In this document: positions 8,012 through 15,975 of the stretch, in pieces | How positions within the stretch are numbered: the first letter of the stretch is position 1 | Layout: each line of letters opens with the position of its first letter | Origin: an uncultured Odoribacter sp. | GTDB lineage: Bacteria > Bacteroidota > Bacteroidia > Bacteroidales > Marinifilaceae | Direction: 5' to 3' | NCBI GenBank assembly: GCA_910588375.1 | Contig: CAJUQA010000033.1 | Coordinates: 1-16,111, forward strand | DNA length: 16,111 nucleotides | Notes under the pieces: model-generated | Databases searched by the model: none | What the model was told of the DNA's origin: nothing | What the model saw: only the letters and a program-made list of their open reading frames with translations | Position numbers and translations under genes: made by a program

Positions 8012-8149
8012 AAACAATTATTACTATGCTTCAAAGGAAAAACAAGAATGGAAAAATCCTATCCCAAAAACACAAGATGTAAAACGTGCTAAAAACGCAT
8101 ACCCGATGTTTTCTACAGCTAATTCCTCGAAAGCCATTGAAAAAAAATC

Positions 8150-8317
8150 GTTTTGCAGGTCTTCTGACTTACCCCGGTCCAGGCGCCTTCCCATCTCCGG
8201 AGAGACAGTGGCTAAAGTGTGCCTGACCCATTATAGGCTTACAGCAGCGGGACTGTTCAGGATTCTCACCTGATTCCCATTTAATCCTTACCGCCGGACA
8301 GCGGCTCGGAACAAAAC
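8150..8317 (-). promoter_or_regulatory. Cobalamin riboswitch controlling the btu operon
   Basis: Reading the - strand, the conserved core is complete. It contains GGGAATCAGGTGAGAATCC (reverse of 8260-8278), CAGTCCCGCTGCTGTAA (reverse of 8239-8255), a GCCACTG segment near 8206-8212, GGGAAGG near 8187-8193 and the B12 box AAGTCAGAAGACCTGC (reverse of 8155-8170). A closing P1 helix pairs GTTTTG (8312-8317) with CAAAAC (8150-8155). Cobalamin binding normally switches expression off, by termination or by hiding the ribosome-binding site. A run of T follows P1 directly, but P1 is A/T-rich and I cannot identify a convincing terminator. The leader then continues for about 150 nt to btuB. Confidence 0.96.
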
Positions 8318-8322
8318 AGGGG

Positions 8323-8330
8323 CAAATATA
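8323..8330 (-). promoter_or_regulatory. Promoter (-7 box) of the B12 uptake operon
   Basis: TATATTTG on the - strand is a perfect match to the Bacteroidetes -7 consensus TAnnTTTG. A TTTG at 8355-8358 could be the -33 element, but the 24-bp spacing is longer than usual. Transcription would start around 8316-8318, exactly where the riboswitch P1 helix begins. Confidence 0.7.
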
Positions 8331-8362
8331 CACTTTATTTGAAAAAACCGACTTCAAACATC

Positions 8363-8400
8363 AAAAAAAAATACCCGGACATCCTGAAAGACATCCGGGC
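8363..8400 (-). terminator. Rho-independent terminator of the five-gene envelope operon
   Basis: On the - strand, a stem of about 10 bp starts CCCGGA and closes with TCCGGG (8374-8399), with two G-T pairs inside, and is followed by TATTTTTTTTT (8362-8372). It lies 24 nt after the DUF4923 stop codon and just before the B12 operon promoter, insulating the two operons. Confidence 0.85.
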
Positions 8401-8423
8401 AAAACTTTTCTCTCCTTATTCTT

Positions 8424-8996
8424 TTATGGCTTTTTCAACTCAAACCCCAACAATAATCCGTCATATTTTCCCAACAAAGAATCCAATGCAGAACCATTTT
8501 TCGAAGTCACGCTCGTCAAGACCTTCAATGCCGCCATCAGTTTATCCGCCTTAAACAGCAGATACATCGTTTTACCGGTTACAATGACCTGCGCTTTCAT
8601 CGACAGCCCCAATTTATTCGTCATGGTAAGCGTTTTTTCTTCCTTGTCAAACACATACGTCCCATTCGAACTTTTCTTCTTTAATGTCAGTGTATACGTC
8701 CCGTCCTCATTAAACACAAATACACTGCCTTCCACACCGAGCTTCTGATATATCGGTTCCATTTTACTTTCAATCCGGGCTGAAACCGTCTCTCCCCCGG
8801 CCTGTGCCAAGAAATTCTCACTTTCAAACCTACATTCCGGAGCGGAATAATTCCACGTCCCGATAACGGATTCCGCCGTTGTCGCTTTATCCCCTATCGC
8901 CGATTTTACCACTCCGGTCAAAATCGACTTCAAATCCTGTGCGGAAACCATCAAAGAACACGCACACACCAATACCATTAATAATAACTTCTTCAT
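8424..8996 (-). CDS. DUF4923 family secreted lipocalin-like protein
   Basis: This 190-residue protein resembles the Bacteroidales DUF4923 family, whose role is unknown. It has a signal peptide with likely cleavage after VSA (residue 19). Next comes a short helix (SILTGVVKSAIG), then the family hallmark GTWNYSAPECRFESENFLAQAGG and beta strands with alternating patterns (FVFNEDGTYTLTLKKKSSNGTY, KTLTMTN, MYLLFKADKLMAAL), suggesting a small lipocalin-like barrel. Two cysteines near residues 11-13 could be misread as a lipobox, but the residues around them do not fit. It is the last gene of the operon, 17 nt after the AsmA-like gene and before a terminator. A periplasmic or outer-membrane-associated role is inferred from the signal peptide and neighbours. 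Confidence 0.8.
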   Translation of the reverse strand: MKKLLLMVLVCACSLMVSAQDLKSILTGVVKSAIGDKATTAESVIGTWNYSAPECRFESENFLAQAGGETVSARIESKMEPIYQKLGVEGSVFVFNEDGTYTLTLKKKSSNGTYVFDKEEKTLTMTNKLGLSMKAQVIVTGKTMYLLFKADKLMAALKVLTSVTSKNGSALDSLLGKYDGLLLGFELKKP

Positions 8997-9013
8997 AACT
9001 CGCTTTTTTATAT

Positions 9014-12000
9014 CTATTCATCCAGTTCATTATTTCCTCCGTCCCGCAAAATCGTCCGGATGCGTTGTCTCAGATTCAACTGCGCACTATCGACATTCGC
9101 TTTCCGCGAAGGAATAAACAAATCCTTGTATTTCGCTTTCGTCACCCGGAACTTCATCTTTTCCAGCGTTCCCGAAATATCCACTCCCGCCCGGAAAGGC
9201 AAGGGGGATTTCAACAATGATACATGGTAATTGAAACTCATATCAATGTTATGCTCTCCTCCGACAGCCACCTTATAACGGTCTATCTCCAGCAAAAACG
9301 GGAATATCTCCACAACCCCATCCTTCACTAAAACATCCACCGAAATGCTGTCTATCATATTACGATTTTTATTCTTAAACCACAACATTTTGGAAATCTC
9401 CGCAAAAGTCTCACCGTCCATCAGAACCAAATCGTGACCATCCAGATAAGCAGCCGCCCGCAACGTAGGCAAATCCACCATCAAAGTCGAATCCAACCAG
9501 CTTTCCGCCGAAATATGAAAATCCACCTCCCCTTCAAACGAGCGCAACATCGGGAACAACGTATCGATGGAAGGAAGCATCCGCACCAGACTGTCTATCC
9601 GGATATCATGCATTTTCAACGCAAAACCCGTATAGGCCCGGAGCGTATCCGTCGCCCTGTAAATGCCCGTAGCATCCATATTGGCCGCTGCGGAACGCAA
9701 ACTCAGGTCGGAAAGTTCGATACACTGATTCTTCATCCGCACCTCACCATGGATATCATTCATCAGCAACTTACCGAAAATCATCCGGTCTATATCCATC
9801 CGGAAAAGAAAATCAATACCGGGAGGAACCACAAACACGGAATTACTGCCGACATACTCCAAGGTATCACTGATCACCGCCAAATTATCCATATCCTCCT
9901 CATCGGAAGTAACCACCTCTTTTCTCTCCTCCGCCGTCTTATTCATATAGCTGGTTCCCGCATCCAACGCCCGCATCAACTGATTGCAATTAATCATGTT
10001 CGACTTGACGGAAAGCGAAGCGTAAAGCGTGTCGTGACGGAAAAAGGATTTCCACAGATTGGTCACGCTCCCCGTCAACCGTACATCCGACCGCCCCAAA
10101 CGCAAACGGGCGGAATCAAGCTGAATCTCTTTCCGGTTAAAACGGATACGCGTTCCCGGCATACTCATCCGCAACGGGAAATAAGGCGTATAGGCCCTCA
10201 AACCTTCAAAATCAACATACCCGGAAGGAATCCATATTTTATCATTCCGGCGGTTGCGGTTGGCATCCAACCGGATATCAGCCTTCGCCATACTCAAGCG
10301 GTTCCCCAGCGAACGCACCCTCAGACTGTCTATCTGCAAACGCGATTCGATGCGTGGCACTTTCGGATTTTTTTTCGTCGGCATCAGCGTGGCATCCACT
10401 TTGGCCCGTTTCATCCCCAACAACAATGTATCCCGCACAATAACCAGCGTTCTCCCGACATGCATACCCGATTTAACAGTAGCTATCGTACTCGTGTCCC
10501 GCAACGGCGTTGTTTTCAGTGTCACATAAGCCGTATCCATTTTCAAATTCAGCCGGTTCCTCACATACACGTCCAATCCGCAATATCCCACAATGCCGTT
10601 CAGCAAATCCACGCCCTGCGATACATTCTCATTTTTACGGTTCGTCGCAAACGCCACTCCGGCAGACTTCATACGAACCGTAATACTGTCCTGCGGAATA
10701 AAAAGCGACACATCCTGCATCTTACACCAACCGCCCAATTTCAATTGCCCGTAATTTCCTCCTGTTATATCCGACATCAACACATTCGTACGTAAAAAAG
10801 CGTCTATCTTCCCCTGACAGGTAACTCCGTCCGTCAACGGAAAAATGCGGGTAATATCATCAAAATCAACCTTCGCTTTCACCTCCGCTTTAATCACCAG
10901 ATCCCCCAACAGATTTTCTACAACGCCTTCCGCATCAATATCCGTTTCCCCTCCTTTCAGGCTGAAATGATTCAATTTCACTTCCGACGGCTGTTGTTTC
11001 TGCAAATCCACCACCGCTTCAAAATCCGTATTCAACTCCTCAATGCGGGAAGGCATCCCTTCATAAGCCACATACCCATCCTTAATCTGAAAAAAAGCCG
11101 TAATCAAAGGCACATTCTTTTTACCGTATTGGCCCCGGATATCGCCTGTACACAACACATCCCCCCGGATATCCGCCTTCTTGTCCTTCTGCAACACCGC
11201 TTCAGGTATGAGGTCTATCAGCGTCTTTAGCGAAGGAATATGAATACCGTATTTGACATCCACGTTCAAAAGCCGTTGCAGCGTATCCGCCTTCACCGTA
11301 CCTCCCGCCCCAAACTTCATTCCGTTCACTTCAAACACGGCCTTGTCCAACCGGTACAAAAGCGAATCCCGGTCTATGCTCATACCGGTTTCCACTCCGA
11401 AAGCCAATTTCTTCACCAAAAGCTTCCCTTCCTGCCAAAACAAAATATTCCGCGCATTCAGATTCAACTGCAAATCGGCCGTACGCCCCAGAAAATTACC
11501 GTCCACTCCGGCATTCAGGTCTTCCAAGCGGAAATACAAATCCGTACTGCGGTCGTCAAACACCAGATATCCCCCCCGAATCCTTACATTCTTTATATCC
11601 AGCAGCAAAGCTTCGCTTTTCTCCTCCACCGTCCCGCTATCCGCCACTGTTGTATCGGACGCCATGTCATAAACATTCCAATTCGCCTCCCCGTCCGCAT
11701 TGATAAAAGCGTAAATCCGCGGATTGTCAAGAATGAAATCCTTGACTTTTATCTTCTTTTTCTTCAAATAAGCCAACGGATTCACGGTAATCAGCACCTT
11801 TTCAACATACATCAACGAATCGGATGCAACACCGGCGCCTCCCGTTGTATCCCGGAACACACCGGAAACCACCCGCGCATCGGAAACTTTCACGCCGAAA
11901 TCGGGGAACGTCGAAAAAAAAGTCAGTTCCATCTCCCCGATCCGCACATCGGCATTCAGATACTCATTGGCCGCCTTCTCCACCAACGGAGTCAGCTTCT

Positions 12001-12127
12001 CCGAAGTAAAAACAAAATTAATAGCTACCGTTATGCCTATAATCAGCAATACAAACACTGAAAAAAGGGTCCACCACACCCATTTCAAAACGCTCTTCCA
12101 CAGAGCACACTTAACCTTTTCCGCCAT
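9014..12127 (-). CDS. AsmA-like membrane-anchored envelope protein
   Basis: AsmA/TamB-like proteins are anchored in the inner membrane and reach across the periplasm as a hydrophobic beta-groove. Several relatives in proteobacteria move phospholipid to the outer membrane or affect outer-membrane assembly. This 1037-residue protein has a basic cytoplasmic N-terminus, one membrane helix (about 17-40) and then the AsmA N-terminal pattern (EKLTPLVEKAANEYLNADV, then a FPDFGVKV segment at 74-81). A long run of beta-strand repeats follows. The C-terminal part (about 885-1002) has the AsmA features MIDSISVDVLVKDGVVEI and FRAGVDISGTLEKMKFRV. Start ATG 12127; the gap of 48 nt to the upstream DUF4837 stop is the widest in the operon. 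It contains TATATTTT, a near-match to a -7 box, so a weak internal promoter is possible. The transported substrate, if any, is unknown. Confidence 0.85.
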   Translation of the reverse strand: MAEKVKCALWKSVLKWVWWTLFSVFVLLIIGITVAINFVFTSEKLTPLVEKAANEYLNADVRIGEMELTFFSTFPDFGVKVSDARVVSGVFRDTTGGAGVASDSLMYVEKVLITVNPLAYLKKKKIKVKDFILDNPRIYAFINADGEANWNVYDMASDTTVADSGTVEEKSEALLLDIKNVRIRGGYLVFDDRSTDLYFRLEDLNAGVDGNFLGRTADLQLNLNARNILFWQEGKLLVKKLAFGVETGMSIDRDSLLYRLDKAVFEVNGMKFGAGGTVKADTLQRLLNVDVKYGIHIPSLKTLIDLIPEAVLQKDKKADIRGDVLCTGDIRGQYGKKNVPLITAFFQIKDGYVAYEGMPSRIEELNTDFEAVVDLQKQQPSEVKLNHFSLKGGETDIDAEGVVENLLGDLVIKAEVKAKVDFDDITRIFPLTDGVTCQGKIDAFLRTNVLMSDITGGNYGQLKLGGWCKMQDVSLFIPQDSITVRMKSAGVAFATNRKNENVSQGVDLLNGIVGYCGLDVYVRNRLNLKMDTAYVTLKTTPLRDTSTIATVKSGMHVGRTLVIVRDTLLLGMKRAKVDATLMPTKKNPKVPRIESRLQIDSLRVRSLGNRLSMAKADIRLDANRNRRNDKIWIPSGYVDFEGLRAYTPYFPLRMSMPGTRIRFNRKEIQLDSARLRLGRSDVRLTGSVTNLWKSFFRHDTLYASLSVKSNMINCNQLMRALDAGTSYMNKTAEERKEVVTSDEEDMDNLAVISDTLEYVGSNSVFVVPPGIDFLFRMDIDRMIFGKLLMNDIHGEVRMKNQCIELSDLSLRSAAANMDATGIYRATDTLRAYTGFALKMHDIRIDSLVRMLPSIDTLFPMLRSFEGEVDFHISAESWLDSTLMVDLPTLRAAAYLDGHDLVLMDGETFAEISKMLWFKNKNRNMIDSISVDVLVKDGVVEIFPFLLEIDRYKVAVGGEHNIDMSFNYHVSLLKSPLPFRAGVDISGTLEKMKFRVTKAKYKDLFIPSRKANVDSAQLNLRQRIRTILRDGGNNELDE

Positions 12128-12175
12128 GACAGATTAAAAATATAATTTATTTAGCACACAACCGTCCGGAATCTC

Positions 12176-13171
12176 TTATTTTATAAAACCGGCAGAAAAC
12201 ACAATCGCTTCCACCTGGCGTACCATATTCCGCTTTTTATCGTCGGGAGCATACACATATCCCATCATATAGACCACCCGGTCATTCTCCTTATCCAACA
12301 CCACATTCAATACAAAAGGCCCTCCCATAAAATCATTTACCACCGTCCACAAACCTCTCATCATCACGGCATAGTGGTCTTCGTCATAATTGTACGTCTG
12401 CATGACAAGCGGCGTCACCGTGTCTATCGCCATATAACTACCGTCCAAAGGCCCGGGAATATTACGCCGCAACTCCGCATTCACCGTATCGATGATACTC
12501 TGATACTGAAATTGTCCCATCCCCTCAAACTTCCGCTGTATAACCACCAATCCGCGGCTGTCCACCTTCGTCTCCCTGGAAATCCACGCAAAATCCTTCA
12601 CGTCCTTATTGATATTGTATCCGGACGGGACATAGCAATTCAGTTTGTACTTATCTTTCAGAAAAGCCGCAATCTTCGGATCCGGTTTCTGTTTATAATA
12701 AGCAATCTGACGATCGCGCTCCGCTTTCAGGAAAACCCGGAGCATCTCTTCCTTGTGGGCATTGAACTCCCGGATAAAACTTTCCTTATCGGGGGCGGCA
12801 ATGCGGAAATACTTCTGGCTCTGTATCCACGGACTGTCCTTGTATTCAAACACCGGTTTCTTCACCGCCGGAGAAATCTCCGTATACAAAATATTCCGGT
12901 AAGCCTTTATATTGCCTTCAAAAGAACTCCGGGGCAAATTGATAATATCAAACACCGGTTCCGGCTGGGGCAACCCCAACTGTTCCTGACGGAACCAGGC
13001 TTTTACCGTATCTCCCGCAGCACTGTTCCAGTCGTTCTTATCCATAATCACCAGCACCTCACTGATGCTGCCGGAAAAATTGGATACCGGCGCTTTCCCT
13101 TCCCTGCATGACAATACAGTGAAAAAAACAACGGCCGATACAAACAGGCGAATTAAAGCAATTGTTTTCAT
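12176..13171 (-). CDS. DUF4837 family lipoprotein
   Basis: This 331-residue protein matches the Bacteroidota DUF4837 family by overall pattern; no biochemical role is known. The N-terminus is a lipoprotein signal with lipobox VLSC (Cys22), followed by REGKAP, which is not strongly acidic, so a periplasm-facing location is more likely than the cell surface. Recognisable stretches are SISEVLVIMDKNDWNS (about 35-50), FNAHKEEMLRVFLKAERDRQ, NCYVPSGYNINKDVKDFAWISRET and GPLDGSYMAIDT. The two long stretches around residues 130-170 look helical. It lies 23 nt after the DUF3108 gene and 48 nt before the AsmA-like gene. Membership in the operon suggests an envelope function. Confidence 0.83.
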   Translation of the reverse strand: MKTIALIRLFVSAVVFFTVLSCREGKAPVSNFSGSISEVLVIMDKNDWNSAAGDTVKAWFRQEQLGLPQPEPVFDIINLPRSSFEGNIKAYRNILYTEISPAVKKPVFEYKDSPWIQSQKYFRIAAPDKESFIREFNAHKEEMLRVFLKAERDRQIAYYKQKPDPKIAAFLKDKYKLNCYVPSGYNINKDVKDFAWISRETKVDSRGLVVIQRKFEGMGQFQYQSIIDTVNAELRRNIPGPLDGSYMAIDTVTPLVMQTYNYDEDHYAVMMRGLWTVVNDFMGGPFVLNVVLDKENDRVVYMMGYVYAPDDKKRNMVRQVEAIVFSAGFIK

Positions 13172-13194
13172 AAGCAGTTCATTTATCTATTGGT

Positions 13195-13950
13195 TCATTT
13201 TTTCATATCCAGGATTCCCTTCACCGAGCCGACCAGAATCTTGGCCTCCACCATCAAGGGAATCCGTTTGTCATCCTTACTGACCCAGATTTTCATTCCT
13301 TCTCCCCCCTTAAACACATCCCCCTTCACCAACAACGGAGAAAAGACATAAGCCTCCCGTTTCTTCCCCCCCACTTTCACCCGGTCCGTGCCTAAAAAGC
13401 GTACATAAAGACCGTAAATCTTATCATCCATCAATATTCTGATGGGGATGGTATCGTTCGGCGCATACTTGTCAAAATCCAGCCCCCGGGCTTTCCAGGC
13501 GACGGAAAGCATATCATACGTATCCGGCTGCAAAGCTATCGTATCCCGCCGCTTATAGCGGTCTATCTTATGTATATCGGCAAAGATGCGGTTACTGTCA
13601 TACTCCCACACATAGTCAAACGTCTTGTGATAATTTCCCTCGTGGGCCTTTCGCGAAAACTCATACGGCAAAAAAGTACGGGCATGAAAATGGGACGTCA
13701 GGGTATCCCTCAACTTGAACATCCAGTCCCACGAAGGCAGGGAAGTACCGATCGCCTCCAGTTTCACCGCCTCCGGATACTTTTCCGAATCCGTCACTTT
13801 AAACGTAACCACCCCGGCCCTCATCCAGATAATTCCCCAGTTATAATAACCCGAATAAGTCAACACCTCATCCTTCGGGAACTCCGTCACCTGCCCCCGG
13901 GCTCCTGCAAACCATCCGTACAACAATATAAAAACAAATATTTTCTTCAT
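13195..13950 (-). CDS. DUF3108 family secreted protein
   Basis: This 251-residue protein has a signal peptide with probable cleavage after ARG (residue 19, before QVTEFP). The mature part fits DUF3108: an opening DEVLTYSGYYNWGIIWMRAGVVTF in which the W-x-x-G(A)-G pattern is typical, then FKLRDTLTSHF, a segment naming a coloured basic patch (DIHKIDRYKRRDT) and a beta-rich C-terminus (IPIRILMDDKIYGLYVRFLG, MKIWVSKDDKRIPLMVEAKI, VGSVKGILDM). The family is widespread in Gram-negative bacteria, is periplasmic and has no firmly established activity. It sits between the Ig-like lipoprotein (22-nt gap) and the DUF4837 lipoprotein (23-nt gap). Confidence 0.85.
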   Translation of the reverse strand: MKKIFVFILLYGWFAGARGQVTEFPKDEVLTYSGYYNWGIIWMRAGVVTFKVTDSEKYPEAVKLEAIGTSLPSWDWMFKLRDTLTSHFHARTFLPYEFSRKAHEGNYHKTFDYVWEYDSNRIFADIHKIDRYKRRDTIALQPDTYDMLSVAWKARGLDFDKYAPNDTIPIRILMDDKIYGLYVRFLGTDRVKVGGKKREAYVFSPLLVKGDVFKGGEGMKIWVSKDDKRIPLMVEAKILVGSVKGILDMKK

Positions 13951-13972
13951 CTTCGTTTCGCATTTCCGGGCT

Positions 13973-15817
13973 CTATTTCTTCTCCTCCGGCTTTTTATCT
14001 TTTCTTGTATACGGAATTTTCAGATTAAATTCCTGGTCTATGTCGAAATTTTGCCGGACATTTATCTCTCCCGGCAAATACACAATCTTTTCAGGCTGCA
14101 CCTTCTTCAAATATAACCCCGTGTCCCACTTGCCATTCCCGTTCTCATCAAACACCGCCCGGACACCATACTTTCCGGCTTTCAGAAAATCAAACACCAC
14201 ATCCCCCGTTCCGTCCACCGTCTTTTCATCCACAATCGTAAACAACTGCCGGCCGTTTTCCGCTTTCTTATTCTCCCATTTATACAATTGCACGATAACA
14301 GGCCCTTCCCCCTCCTGCACATGCAGGATAATCTTCCCGTACGATTCCACGCCCCGCACTTTGAATTTTTTCTCCAGCTTATTGTTATGCTGTCCGTAAA
14401 TATCCGTGATACGGGCCGAATCTATCACCAGCTTGTATTCTTGCTCCGGTTTCCAGTCCACATCCAACCCATAGAACCGCAAACGGCTGCTGTCGCGCTT
14501 CAACTCAAACGCAACAGGCTGATACACCGTATCCACCTTTTCGAACAATTTTATACTGTCCAGCCCCTCGCCGGTCAACGGTTTATCGAACTCCAGCGTA
14601 ATTCCGCGGTTCAAATCCTGCTCCGAAGCAACACTCGCCGCTACATTCAAAAATGTCACCACCGGCTTCACATCCGTCTCCTCCTCCTGTTTCCGTTTCT
14701 TCCGGTCCGTTGTCCGTTTTTCCTCAAACACCAGCCTGACGGTATCCGTATGAGGCGATTTCTGATGCAATGAATCCGTTTTCAGATAAGACAACTTAAA
14801 GCGGAGAGTGTCTTTCCTGTACACGGAGGAATCCGTAAGCCACAACTTCACCGTGTCCTTCCCCGCCGATTGTTCCGTCAGATACCAAGGCGTATGCAAC
14901 ACCGTATCGAGCAACTCTATTTCAAAATCATTTCTTCCCGGTATGCTAAAAGTGAAGTACAACAATTCCCGTTGTTTCCGCTCGCTGTTGGTCATGTACA
15001 ACTGCGTCGGTTCCTCCGGAAACAGGCGTATAAACAAATTGTTCGGTCCATAAGCCAGATACGAATTCGTCACAATGGAATCGTCCGACAAGGTATCCGT
15101 CCGGGTCATTTCCAGCATCACCGGCCGGACCACGGAATCCAGAAAACCGATTTGTTCCGTTTCCGGCACATACTTATAATCCCGGTTCTCGTCCATCACC
15201 GCCACCACTTTATAATCGTCCTGCCGGAGATTGGTCAGCCGGAAAAACCCGGAACTGTCCGTACGGGCCATATAATCGGGAAGTTCCGTAATGGGCACCG
15301 AATCCGCCTGGTTGCGATAAATGAAAACATACGCATTGTACACCGGTTCATTCGTCTCGGCATCCACCACATTGCCGCTCAACTCCAGCGTGTCAATAGT
15401 GTTTCCGGTAGAAAAAACATAGCGGTAGTATCCCAGCGGGTTTCCTTCATTGTTGTCTGCGATGGCATCCGCAAAGTCCAGACTATAAGTCGTTTCCGGA
15501 CGTAAAGAGTCCTGAAATTCCACCATGATGTACTTTCCTCGTAGCCTCACCTTCGGCTTTCTGGCCTGGGGCGGAGAGATAATGAATTTTTCATTCACAT
15601 TCTTCAACTGCACAAACTCATCAAAATATATATTGACGCTTTTCTTATCGAAATTCCGGTTATAAGAAGCAGGACGCTCCTCCACGACATGCGGAGGCGT
15701 GACATCTTTAGGTCCGCCCTCGGGATAGCCCTTGTTGGCACAGGAATAAACGGCAACACCTATGAAAACCATCCAGGCATATATCCCCAATCCGGTAAAT
15801 AAACGTCCTCTCTTCAT
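13973..15817 (-). CDS. Big_5 / Ig-like domain lipoprotein
   Basis: This 614-residue protein is the first gene of the envelope operon. It has a lipoprotein signal with Cys26 as the anchor (VYSC, 23-26) and then the conserved NKGYPEGGPKDVTPP stretch. Domains in order: an SbsA-type Ig-like domain (Big_5, about 37-137: VNIYFDEFVQL, FVFSTGNT-like ending at YVFSTGNT), a carboxypeptidase-regulatory-like beta-sandwich (about 144-232: LSGNVVDAETNEPVYNAYVF, ARTDSSGFFRLTNL), a middle region with a Lys/Arg/Glu-rich linker (RKKRKQEEE) and a second Big_5-like domain with ITLEFDKPL. Near the C-terminus is DENGNGKWDTG (557-567), an EF-hand-like calcium loop. The tail is strongly basic and acidic (RKDKKPEEKK). 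Binding or structural roles at the envelope are plausible, but no specific partner is known. Confidence 0.83.
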   Translation of the reverse strand: MKRGRLFTGLGIYAWMVFIGVAVYSCANKGYPEGGPKDVTPPHVVEERPASYNRNFDKKSVNIYFDEFVQLKNVNEKFIISPPQARKPKVRLRGKYIMVEFQDSLRPETTYSLDFADAIADNNEGNPLGYYRYVFSTGNTIDTLELSGNVVDAETNEPVYNAYVFIYRNQADSVPITELPDYMARTDSSGFFRLTNLRQDDYKVVAVMDENRDYKYVPETEQIGFLDSVVRPVMLEMTRTDTLSDDSIVTNSYLAYGPNNLFIRLFPEEPTQLYMTNSERKQRELLYFTFSIPGRNDFEIELLDTVLHTPWYLTEQSAGKDTVKLWLTDSSVYRKDTLRFKLSYLKTDSLHQKSPHTDTVRLVFEEKRTTDRKKRKQEEETDVKPVVTFLNVAASVASEQDLNRGITLEFDKPLTGEGLDSIKLFEKVDTVYQPVAFELKRDSSRLRFYGLDVDWKPEQEYKLVIDSARITDIYGQHNNKLEKKFKVRGVESYGKIILHVQEGEGPVIVQLYKWENKKAENGRQLFTIVDEKTVDGTGDVVFDFLKAGKYGVRAVFDENGNGKWDTGLYLKKVQPEKIVYLPGEINVRQNFDIDQEFNLKIPYTRKDKKPEEKK

Positions 15818-15843
15818 AAATTGACTCTATACGATTGAATCAA

Positions 15844-15851
15844 CAAAGTTA
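15844..15851 (-). promoter_or_regulatory. Promoter (-7 box) of the envelope operon
   Basis: TAACTTTG on the - strand is a perfect TAnnTTTG match, 26 bp upstream of the first start codon. The -33 region has only a partial match (ATTG at 15877-15880, spacing 25). Transcription would begin near 15836, leaving a leader of about 19 nt. Confidence 0.6.
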
Positions 15852-15975
15852 AGAAAAATGTTTCTGTTTTTTTAAACAATCTTCCCCATTACGGAAAGAA
15901 AAGCTTTAAAAGTTGAAAGACCAAAGAAATTGAAAAACTATTTATATAAACCCTATTATTTGTCTTTCCCATAGG
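15852..15975. other. A+T-rich intergenic stretch without a recognised feature
   Basis: Between the envelope-operon promoter and the inverted repeat I see no open frame, RNA gene or clear promoter. The DNA is A+T-rich with short A and T runs and may carry upstream promoter elements for the - strand operon. The 38 bases after the repeat (16074-16111) also show nothing recognisable. Confidence 0.6.

Noticed and set aside
8424..8996. DUF4923 protein as a lipoprotein because of Cys11/Cys13
   Set aside because: The cysteines lie inside the hydrophobic core of the signal peptide without a proper lipobox, and a standard signal-peptidase I site (VSA-Q) follows.
9434..10795. Long open frame (453 codons) on the + strand
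   Set aside because: It lies entirely antisense to the AsmA-like gene and has a skewed composition rich in His, Arg, Gln, Ile and Pro without domain motifs, typical of an antisense shadow of a real gene.
11240..12061. Open frame of 273 codons on the + strand
   Set aside because: It is antisense to the N-terminal part of the AsmA-like gene, with the same low-plausibility composition, and has no recognisable fold or promoter.
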